Below are positions 10,701 through 19,900 of a stretch of 64,000 nt of DNA, piece by piece. This stretch comes from Panagrolaimus kolymaensis. Lineage: Eukaryota > Nematoda > Chromadorea > Rhabditida > Panagrolaimidae. Below the pieces are notes generated by a model, which searched no databases, was not told where the DNA came from, and worked only from the letters and a program-made list of their open reading frames with translations. The stretch is taken from NCBI GenBank assembly GCA_028622995.1, contig JAJQJQ010000016.1, forward strand, positions 3,596,001-3,660,000. The letters run 5' to 3'. Position 1 is the stretch's first letter. Each line of letters begins with the position of its first letter. A program made the translations under genes and the position numbers.

Positions 10701-13700
10701 CTTACTTTCCACCTCCGCGATTGCGCAAAACACGTCAAGAGTTTCAAGTTTTTTTGTAAGCTTACCGGTTTTCAAGTAAGTAGGTAAGCAAGCTCCCTAT
10801 GCTTTTAAAAATACTCCAGCATTTCTCTTATTTTATGAGTTCTCTGATAACAAGCAGCATTGTTGTTGCATTAGAAAAAGGAGGATGGAAGGTGGAGACC
10901 TTTTCTTGCGCAAATACTTTTCTTTCTCTCTCAACATTGTCCTGGCCTTGACAATCAAAACTTCTTCAACCACCCGCCTGCCTTTAAAGTTTTTTTTCTT
11001 CTGCAGGTAGCAACAGTCAGCAACCTCAAAAACTTTTTTGAGGATCTCCGCCTTTTTTCGTTTGATTTTCTTCTTGCGCACTTTCAAGAATAATGCAATA
11101 TATTTTTGGGTGGAAGAAATAGGATGGATGTTGGCCCAAGCGCGGCAGAAATAATAGCATTTTTTGAGGATGTTTAGAAGAAGATGTGTGCAGGCTTTTC
11201 TTTATTCATTGCAAAAAATAACAACATTAAATCTGTCATGTTTACTAATGAAATAAGAGGGATTTGGGTTTTGCGTTAAAAAAATTCATTGGCGTGCGTG
11301 TGTAACGGAAAGGAGGATATATTTTTAATAGGCTCTTTGAGTTCCTGGAAGCAACATTGCCTTCATTTTTGACGTTAAATGATTTTGTGTATACTCGCTT
11401 TTAGTTGAACTCTTACCAAATATCTTACTTTTTTGGAATTTTATTGGCGGCTTAATTGATTCTCCAATTTTTTATAGGTAAAAGTTCGATCAAATTACAT
11501 CAGCAATCATGTCTAAATATGAAAAGGGAGGTTCTCAACAAACATCACTTCTTGATGTCCTTAAAAAGAAAATGAGACAAGCAAAGGAAGAAGCAGAGAC
11601 GTAAGTTTTTATCTTAATATATAAAAAAATATAACAAATCAACAAAAATAAATTAAATATTAATTTACAATGAAGCAAAAGTTTTTTAATGTTGAGTTTT
11701 CAATTCAAACCTTTATTTTATTATTTTTTAGAGCCAGGGACGAAGCCGATGAAGTTAAACGTCAACTTGAAGAAGAACACAAAAAGCGTGAAGATGTAAG
11801 TTTTTCTTCGTATTTAAAACTAAAAAAAACGCCATTCCATCACAAATGGTGGTGTCTTTGACCTTCCCAATTTTTTTTTGAAATGTTTTCATTTGCATAA
11901 AACCATTTAATATCATCATCAAAAAGAATTAGATTAATCAAATTAGAAAGATTGAGACGCTTTTCCTTAATTAAATTAAGAGATTTTATTAGTTTAATTT
12001 CAATAAATATTTTCTTTAGGCTGAATCCGAAGTTGCTGCATTAAATCGTCGTATCGTCCTTGTTGAAGAAGATCTTGAACGCACAGAAGATCGGCTTAAA
12101 ATTGCAACATCAAAATTAGATGAAGCCTCCAAAGTTGCCGACGAAGCCGAACGGTACCTTTTTAAAGACCATTTAACCCGGGGTTCCCCATTTTAGGCTG
12201 AGGCTGAGGTAGCATCTCTTAATCGTCGAATGACTCTTCTTGAAGAAGAACTTGAACGCGCAGAAGAACGTCTTAAGATTGCAACTGAAAAAATGGAAGA
12301 ATCTTCTGTTAATTGTGATGAATCTGAACGGTTTGTTTGAAATGAATCCGGAAAAGATAAAAAAGAGAGAGATGCTGCTGTTGTTTTCTTCAAAAAATGC
12401 TACCAAAATGCCATCGTCCTTGGGTCCTTGTCCCTTTTTTAATATGCTTATTTTTTACGTTGCTTTATTGCTTTTTTGTTGTAACGGTGTTGTCCTTCTA
12501 TAGTGCTCGTAAATCAATGGAAACTCGTTCACAACAAGATGAAGAACGCGCCAATATCCTTGAAGTTCAAGTTGATGAAGCCAAAGTCATTGCAGAAGAT
12601 GCAGATCGCAAATATGAAGAGGTATTTTTTGTAACTGTTTATACAAGTCAAAAACATCCAACAACGCAGCACACAAAAGTGTTTTTTATTTTTGTGTTGT
12701 TGTTGTTCAACAACACACGAATTTTCGGTTGCTTTTCTGTGTAAACGATGATGATCGTTAAACGATCAGCATTGCTTTAAACGTTGTTGTCCATTCGATT
12801 TCAATTTAATTCTAACCTTCACCACATTTCTTTTAAAAAATTGCTTTCGCCCACGCTTAACTCAAAAAATTTATTCCTTCCATCCTTCTTATTACCATTT
12901 TTGTATTAAACAGAGTGAAAAAAAACACTAACAATAATTATAGAGCGAGACGTGTACTTGAAAATCGTATGGATATTGATGATGATAGATGCACGGAAAT
13001 GGAACAAAAACTTCGAGAAGCTCAAGCTCTCCTGCATGAAACAGAAAATAAAGCTGATGAGGTGTGTGTGGTTAACAAAATTTTGATAATACTTCTTTTT
13101 TAATCCATAGTTAATTGTCGTCTTATATCGTCCTCATGAAAAAAAAATTCTTTCAAGGCATTTTACAAACAAAACGAAAAACAGGAAAAAGCAATAAAAC
13201 TCTTTTTTTCTTCTTTTTCTCTTATTTATATTTTCGATTAGGGACTTTCAAATATGAGTAAAAAAAATATTATTAATTTCTTAAACACTTTGTCTTATCC
13301 TCAAAATTTCCTATAGTGTTCGCAAAGTTATGGAAAACCGCTCATTGCAAGATGAAGAACGCGCCAATCAAATTGAATCACAACTTAAAGAAGCTTCAAC
13401 TCTTGCTGAAGAAGCTGATCGCAAATATGATGAGGTTTGAAAATATCATGTCAAAGTCGAGTGTGAAATTCTTAATGAGTGCTTCTAACTTTAATCATAT
13501 CTTTTGAGTTTCTAATTACTTACTTACAAACGAAAAAATCGGACGAATCAACATTCTTTTTTTTTCGACAAATTTAAATAAACAAAAATAAATATCCGTT
13601 ATTTGATGTGATTTTCATTTTTTGAGATCAAATTTTACCATCAAAAAATTTCAGGTTGCCCGTAAACTCGCCATGGTTGAAGCTGATCTTGAACGCGCGG

Positions 13701-15981
13701 AAGAACGTGCAGAAGCTGGTGAAAAGTTAGTTTTCCAATTTCTTTCACTTTCTTTACTAATCTTACCCATTTTCTTTTCTTTTAATACTCTTTTTTGCGC
13801 AAATTCACAATTCACATTTTTTAAATCATCAATTTTTATGGCAATTTTAGCAAAATTGTTGAACTCGAAGAAGAACTTCGTGTTGTTGGAAATAATCTCA
13901 AATCTCTTGAACTTTCTGAAGAAAAAGCTTTAGAACGTGAAGAAACATATGAAGAACAAATTCGACAACTTGACTCTCGACTCAAAGAGGTAAAAAACAC
14001 TGTAATGAGTCGGCGTCTATAAAAATTTAAGTTGTCCATTAATAACTTTTTTGGATTTTTACAACATTGCATTCTTCGCTCCTTTATTAAAAAACCCGCG
14101 CGTAATTCTTTAACCTTTACTTTCTTTCCCTTGAACTTTTTCTAATTACTTTTGAATTCCTTTCCTTCCTATTATTTATACCTTTTGTTTTTTATAATTT
14201 AAAAATTATATACATAAACTAATTGTGTGTGTTTTTTTCTACAGCAAAATTGTCGAACTTGAAGAAGAACTTCGTGTTGTTGGTAACAATCTTAAATCCC
14301 TTGAAGTTTCTGAAGAAAAGGCCCTCCAACGTGAAGATGCTTATGAAGAACAAATTCGCAATTTGTCTGCCCGTTTGAAGGAGGTTTGATACTTTTTTAT
14401 TTAAATAATTCCCTTTGTTGGTCCAAATCACTTTGTCTTGGACAAATGTTTTTGGTTCTTGTCCCAACCACAAATTGGTCTTGAAGTTTTATAAATCTCA
14501 TCAAATTTAGGCTGAAACCCGTGCCGAATTTGCTGAACGTTCAGTTCAAAAACTCCAAAAGGAAGTCGATCGATTGGAAGGTTGGTTTTTGAATTATTTA
14601 GCTTTTTTACTGCTTTTTGCAAGCTTTTATTTATTTTTTTGCTTTTTACGCATTTTTTGTACAGTGAAAGTCCATTGTTACAATATTTATATTCTTTGCT
14701 TTTTTGCTTCAAAGGTTCTTTTTTTCGCGCACACCCATTTTTTAAAATTAAATACTTTTCTTTTGCTTTTTTTCAAGCTTATTTCTTCCGCTATTTGCTC
14801 GTTTTTTTCGCTGCCGCTGCTTATCCCACTTGTGATTTCTCAGGATCGCATTAGTGTGTGGGCGTTATCTTTAATGGAGCAAAAGAAAAAGACAGAAAAA
14901 AACAAATGCCGCTGTAAAGTTATGGCGGCAGCTGCAACTATTTTTAATGGGGGATAACAAAATAAAATAAAAAAAATTTCAAAAAACAAAAACCAAAAAA
15001 AAGTTACCTTTGAATAAATTTTTAATGCAAAAATAATTGTGCTTTAATGTGATTGTCCTATGTTGCTTGTAGATGAACTTCTTGTTGAAAAGGAACGTGT
15101 TCGTAATCTTACTGCTGAAATCGAACAAACCGTACAAGAAATTCAAGGTTCATAAACAATTATTACATCACCCATCGTCACACATCATCCATCACTCATG
15201 TACCCATCTACTCTTTTTTTTAAATGTTTTTTAGTGTTTCCTTTTATGTGAAATCGTCCATGTGTCCTTTTTTATGTTTATTCGTAAGTTTTTTTTAAAT
15301 GCTTATCATGTGTTTTGCTTTGCCTGCGTTTGCTATTATTCCTATTTAATATTTTTCATTCATAGATTTTTTTAAATTAACAATTTAATTTTGATTTTTG
15401 ATTGTTATTTTCAGATGATAAAGATAAAACGGAACATAAAGCTAAACAACTTCAAGACGAACTTGATCGTCTCATTAATGAGCTTAATTCCGTTTAAAAA
15501 TGTTTTCAAATACATAAACAAAGATACATATGTAAACGTGTGTTAATTTTTTCTTATTGTCTCTCATGTTATCGTCCCTTTCTTCGTTCAATCGTCTAGT
15601 CGCCGTTTATCCGCTGCTGCCCTTTTTTATATTTTTCTGCTATGAATTTCCATGAAAAACTTCACTTCAAAATGTTTATTCACCACCTACCAACTTTATC
15701 ATCATCAGCATCTTTCATCTGAAAAAGTTTTTTTTGTGTTTTTATGTATTATCTTATTTGTATACTAAAATAAATGAAAAAAATTAAATAAACCATTGTG
15801 CATTGATTGAATGTTAGATTTGAAATTAATAACAACTAACGCCCCATAAAAAAAAACACAAAATATTGTAAGCATTTAAAGAAATAATTAAAATTTAGAT
15901 GAACTTCTTCATGAAAAAGAACGATACAAAGCCATCTCTGAGGAGCTCGATTCAACCTTCCAAGAACTTTCCGGATATTGA
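7709..15981 (+). CDS. lev-11: Tropomyosin, long (284-residue) isoforms
   Basis: Exon 1 (7709-7753) encodes the canonical start [15 protein letters not shown]; exon 2 (9112-9306) encodes 65 residues through DKKVQE. Then one of two 134-nt exons, one of three 118-nt exons, constant 13655-13725, one of two 139-nt exons, constant 14511-14580 and one of three 83-nt last exons follow. Any combination gives exactly 284 residues, the standard muscle length, with unbroken heptads and no Pro in the rod. The ending QELSGY is the muscle-type end in C. elegans. Tropomyosin is a parallel coiled-coil dimer that polymerises along actin and, with troponin, gates myosin access. A large first intron (7754-9111) separates exons 1 and 2. 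Family identity is certain; which isoforms are made was not tested. Confidence 0.96.
7754..9111 (+). other. lev-11: Tropomyosin intron 1
   Basis: AT-rich intron of 1358 bp between the long-isoform first exon and exon 2. Donor is AAG|GTTGGT, acceptor is ATCTTTAG. No repeat or gene recognised inside. It may hold muscle enhancers, which cannot be judged by eye. Confidence 0.7.
10633..10638 (+). promoter_or_regulatory. GATA-factor-type site TGATAA
   Basis: TGATAA in the internal promoter region of tropomyosin, about 870 bp upstream of the short-isoform start. It matches the nematode intestinal ELT-2 core. A six-base motif is expected often in AT-rich DNA, so this is weak evidence alone. Confidence 0.2.
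10844..10850 (+). promoter_or_regulatory. GATA-factor-type site CTGATAA
   Basis: CTGATAA, the better match to the extended ELT-2 consensus, about 660 bp upstream of the short-isoform ATG. Function is an inference from the known intestinal activity of the C. elegans internal promoter. Confidence 0.25.
11509..15981 (+). CDS. lev-11: Tropomyosin, short (256-residue) isoforms from internal start
   Basis: An alternative first exon (11509-11600) starts [20 protein letters not shown], almost the start of the C. elegans short isoforms, and is joined to 11732-11795 ([20 protein letters not shown]). These 52 codons replace the 80 codons of the long-isoform exons 1-2, and the shared downstream exons then give 256 residues. 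The neighbouring exon 12020-12153 ([18 protein letters not shown]) is the version used by short isoforms in C. elegans. Short tropomyosins are found in pharynx, gut and non-muscle cells, where they stabilise actin cables. The two starts imply two promoters in one gene. Confidence 0.92.
12020..12330 (+). other. lev-11: Tropomyosin mutually exclusive exon pair, 134 nt each
   Basis: Exons 12020-12153 and 12197-12330 are both 134 nt, both begin after phase 0 and end in CG|GT. They encode alternative versions of the same rod segment ([17 protein letters not shown] against [17 protein letters not shown]). Only 43 nt separate them. Confidence 0.9.
12504..13434 (+). other. lev-11: Tropomyosin mutually exclusive exon triplet, 118 nt each
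   Basis: Three exons of 118 nt (12504-12621, 12944-13061, 13317-13434) encode alternatives of one rod segment: [33 protein letters not shown] and [17 protein letters not shown]. All accept CG from the previous exon and end in phase 0. The middle version is the most diverged ([22 protein letters not shown] region). Confidence 0.9.
13851..14383 (+). other. lev-11: Tropomyosin mutually exclusive exon pair, 139 nt each
   Basis: Exons 13851-13989 and 14245-14383 are both 139 nt and start [20 protein letters not shown]. They differ mainly in the second half ([19 protein letters not shown] against [19 protein letters not shown]). They correspond by position to the C. elegans exon 7 alternatives. 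Confidence 0.9.
15073..15981 (+). other. lev-11: Three alternative last exons of tropomyosin, 83 nt each
   Basis: Exons 15073-15155, 15415-15497 and 15899-15981 each add 27 residues and a stop: [17 protein letters not shown]...[17 protein letters not shown]...NSV and [17 protein letters not shown]...SGY. The last is the muscle end. The C-terminal overlap region sets head-to-tail polymerisation and troponin T binding. AATAAA sequences at 15769-15774 and 15787-15792 could end transcripts using the second version. Confidence 0.88.
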
Positions 15982-16199
15982 GCATCGCCTCTTTTTTCAA
16001 CTTTTAATAAATTTTTCACAAAAAATTTTTCCATCAAATTTGCGTGATTGTAATTTGTTTTACTTTATTTTTTTCTTTTTAATTTTTAAGATTTATAAGT
16101 AAATCGAAAAATTGTTAACCTTTGATTTACTTTTAATTCCGCCTTCAAATGTTTTTCTTCATTGTCATTTTTATTTCTTCTTTTAACGAGTTATGTGAC

Positions 16200-16209
16200 A
16201 ATAAATAAA
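16200..16209 (+). terminator. lev-11: Poly(A) signals of tropomyosin distal 3' end
   Basis: Two overlapping AATAAA hexamers lie 219 bp after the distal tropomyosin stop codon and 58 bp before the left end of the mobile element. The gene therefore appears complete on the near side of the insertion. Confidence 0.6.
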
Positions 16210-16259
16210 AGATCAATATCATATTTAAACAAAGTCAAATCAACCACATTTCATCAAAG

Positions 16260-16267
16260 CTTGTAAT
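16260..16267. repeat. Left 8-bp target-site duplication CTTGTAAT
   Basis: CTTGTAAT directly abuts the left inverted terminus (CAGTGTTGTCA). The same 8 bases directly follow the right terminus at 23256-23263. An exact 8-bp duplication is the hallmark of hAT transposition. Confidence 0.9.
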
Positions 16268-16330
16268 CAGTGTTGTCACGCCGCCGCCGCCGGCGGCGGC
16301 GACCTTCAGCTTCAAATGGCGGCGCCGCCA
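16268..16330 (+). repeat. Left terminal arm of the composite element
   Basis: An 11-bp terminal inverted repeat (CAGTGTTGTCA) is followed by a perfect GCC/GGC palindrome and, after a short AT spacer, by GGCGGCGCCGCC. The right arm repeats this order in inverse orientation with different spacer sequence. Confidence 0.88.
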
Positions 16331-16945
16331 AAAATATTTGAATTTTTCAAAAAAAATTTTAAAAAATACAATGGAAAATCCATAAATTTGACATTTTAAA
16401 AGCTTTAATTTAAAGTTTTTGTTACTACTATCGCTTTTAAAATTTCTTTAAAATTGCTTAAATCTTCCTTTTTAATTTGGAGTGTCGTTTCTGTTTGTAT
16501 GTCTGTATGTATGTCGTTTCTGCTTTTGTTTTGTTTTGTCCCGATAGCCTAGATCAGTTTTTTACGCTGATTCCGAATATGTTGGTCTCACGTTTCGGAG
16601 AGTCAAATATGTCCATGTTTTGACCAGTTTAAATTTGCATTTTATAAAATTTTTCTTGACACGAAAGTTTCCCTTTGTTTGTTTTGAAATGGAAATGCTT
16701 GCAATTTTTGTAAGCATTTTTTTGGAAGTCAAAAATTTGTTTTTCTCTGACTGTCTGCATCGAAATTACACATTATTGTTTGATTTCGTTTTATTTTTTG
16801 GTTAGGCTTGCTTGAACATTTTTTTTACATGTGATTTATTTATTCAAGCTATTTTTCTGAATTATTCTTCAACTTTTTTCCTGATTGGTATTGGTATTGT
16901 TTATTTTTTTATTTTTTCTGCATTTTCTGTTGTTGTACCTCAGAA

Positions 16946-19900
16946 ATGCAGGCGAACGTAAACGCAAGCGATGAGAATGTAAACGGCCTTCGGGCAAACT
17001 CCGGCCTTCGGGCAAACAATCACGGCCTTCGGGCAAACTTGCGTAACGATGAGTTAGAGAATGTTGAGCGAAGTGATGAAGTTAACGAGATTGAGTTAAT
17101 GGAAGTTGAGGATAACGTTAGTGAACCTATTCTTATGGGTGCTATGATCGATGCGAATGTTATCGAAGGCGAAGAGTTGATCCCCAACGAAGAAGTACAG
17201 TTAGCAGCAGCGATATCCGAAGATTTTGCTACGTATTGCCGTAGAAAAAAGATTAGGAGCAGCGCCGCGAACCGAAGAAAGTGGACACGTCATCGTCAAT
17301 CTGATGAAGAAAGGTTAAGTGAGCTTGAACGCTTACGACAACAACGTAGAGAAGCACGACAGCGTGAATCTGCAGGCCAACGTGCACTAAGGCTTGCTGA
17401 TTTGCGTGAACGAAATAGATTGAGCCGTGATGACGAAGATAATGGGCAACGAGAAGCAAGGCTTGCTGATTTGCGTGAACGTAATAGATTAAGCCGTGAT
17501 ACCCAAGATGATGAGCAACGAGAAGCACGATTAGTCGCAGATCGAGAGCAACACGCTTTGTCAAGAGATAACGAAAGTGATGAGCAACGAGAAGCAAGGC
17601 TTGCTGCTTTGCGTGAACGTAATAGATTGAGCCGTGATAACGAAGATGTTGAGCAGCAAGAAGCACGATTACACGCCCAACGTATTTTGCAAGCTTCTCA
17701 ACGAGAAAATGAAAGCGTTGAAGAACAAGAAGCCCGATTAGAAGATGATCGCGTACAGCATGCACTTGCTCGCGAAAATGAGACACAAGCTGGACGAGTA
17801 CAACGTAATGAAAGTCGGCGCACCGATTATGAAAGACAGCGAGAGAATCCCGCAAATGCGTTTCGTGCAGCCAATAGCGATAATGTTGAGCAATTTACAT
17901 TGGGCGAACGCGATACTCCATGCACGTTTTGTAGCGGATTGCATTACACATGTGAGAATCGTACAGCTCAAGGTACTTACGATAATTGTTGCAATTGCGG
18001 TCGCGTTAAAGTTGATTTCGAACCGGATTTTCCCGAACAATTGAAAGCGATGCTTAAGCGTGAAGAAGGTACCGATTGGCGTCCATTTCATGATAAAATT
18101 AATAAGTATAATACGAGCGTTAGCTTTGCGTATATGAAGGGTGAAATGCGTCAGTTACCTGGCATTTTTCACTATCGAGTTCACGGTGAAGTTATGCATG
18201 TTTTACCGAGATATACTGATCCGCTTCCTGGACAACGGCCTGCTTTTGGGCAATTGTGGATTGTGGAAACCAACGATGCTATTGAATATCGATGTCAAGC
18301 TCCATTTGCGTCTGATTGTGAGCGACGAATTTTTGAATTTTTGCATACTTTGTTGGCTAACATCAACGAATATGCAAATATTTATCGTATGCTTCACGAT
18401 ATCGAGGATGAAGAGCGTGAAGTAGCGGAAAGAGAAGGACGCACGCCAAAAGTGTGCAAAATTCTCTTCAAAAAGACAACGAATAACACCAGCGATACGT
18501 ATGCGTTACCGACAGTGTCTAACGAAGTAGCGGGTATTTTTATTTGCGATGAGAATGGTGACATTCCTTGGAATGATATCCAAGTTCAACGAAAGTGTAA
18601 CGACGGAGAGCCACCTATGGCTCAACGTATTTCTAAGTATTCGAAGCATTGTGAACCGCTTACGTTTGTGTTGTTTAACCCTTACGGTAGAGGAGACTTT
18701 TGGCATTATGATAGACCAAAGAATCCTTCTAATCCACAAGGCGGAAAACTTACTGCGCTCCAGTATTTTTTGTATAAGTTAGCTTTGCGTACCGAAAATG
18801 AAGATGAGCCTTTTAATCCCATCCTTCATGGAGGTAAATTATTGAGCAAATATTTAGTTTGGTCCTTTACGATTGTCGATAATGAGCGTTTAAAGTTTTT
18901 GCGATTGAATCAAAAGAAGTTACGAGTTGATACGTATACGGGTCTTACAGACTATTTGCGAAATGTTGGAGAAGCTAACGATTCGTTACCAGGAAAGAAG
19001 TTTGTTTTGCCCTCATCGTATACGATGGGACCGCGAAGCCAATCAGAGTTTTTGAATGATGCGAATGCGATGTGTCAGAAGCATGGAAAGCCGAGTTTAT
19101 TTATTACGAAAACGTGCAATCCCGATGATCCAGATATTACGAGACATTTATTCGAGAACCAGCGAGCTTACGACAGACCCGACGTTGTTGATATTGTTTT
19201 TAATTACCACGTTAAGCAATTCGTCAAGGAAATGAAGAGTGGTATTTTTGGAAAAGTTAAAGCTTTTCTTTACGTTGTTGAGTTTCAGAAACGTGGCTTA
19301 CCGCATATTCACAGTTTGTGGTGGTTTGAAGAAGAATGGAACGATATCGCGAAAATTAACGATTTCATTTCTGCTGAGCTACCCGATCGAGAAAGCGACC
19401 CCGTACTTTACGATTTGGTGGTGAAGCATATGCTTCATCGACCTTGCGGAGAATACGATCCGAATGCGATGTGTATGCAGGATGGTACATGTAAACGTCA
19501 TTTTCCGAAAGCGTTTAGCGAAGAGACAACGTTTGATGAAAATTCGTATCCGACTTACCGAAGAAGAAACGACGGCAAGCAAGCTACGGTTAACTTTAAA
19601 GGGCGACCTTTTATTCTTGATAACCGTTCAGTTGTTCCGTATAATGCGTATTTATTGAAGCGTTTCGGTTGCCACATCAATATTGAAGTGGTATGCAGTT
19701 TGCGTACAGTTAATTATCTGTTCAAGTATTTGTTTAAAGGTCCGGACAGAATTAATATTGAGATCAGTAGCGGACAAGTTAATTACGACGAGATTCAGTG
19801 CTTCCTTGATGCGAGATACTTATCCGCTCATGAAGCTTGCTGGAGACTTTACAAGTTCGATATGCATTTTTCGAGTGAAAGTATTGAGAGGCTTCAGGTT

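Larger units (their letters stand above)
9307..11508 (+). other. lev-11: Internal promoter region of tropomyosin short isoforms
   Basis: This 2.2-kb stretch between long-isoform exon 2 and the short-isoform first exon holds no other gene. An acceptor-like TTTTTATAG at about 11469-11477 precedes the ATG at 11509 by about 30 nt, so the short transcript may be trans-spliced. In C. elegans the equivalent region is an internal promoter for pharyngeal and intestinal isoforms. Two TGATAA motifs occur in it. Confidence 0.55.

Noticed and set aside
14574..14957. 127-residue plus-strand open frame after tropomyosin exon 14511-14580
   Set aside because: It is read-through into a poly-T intron; Phe/Leu-rich with no similarity to tropomyosin or other proteins.
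15073..15497. Splicing of 15073-15150 onto 15415 to make a longer tropomyosin tail
   Set aside because: Each exon alone supplies exactly 27 residues and a stop, as in other tropomyosin ends; joining would give an abnormal length of about 310 residues.
16268..16330. GCC/GGC run as a trinucleotide expansion or CpG island
   Set aside because: Its position just inside an inverted terminus with target duplication, and its counterpart at 23171-23255, show it is a transposon arm.
17253..17855. 200-residue open frame on the minus strand within the element
   Set aside because: It is the antisense shadow of the repetitive charged region of the RepHel ORF; Leu/His/Val-rich and repetitive in the same period.
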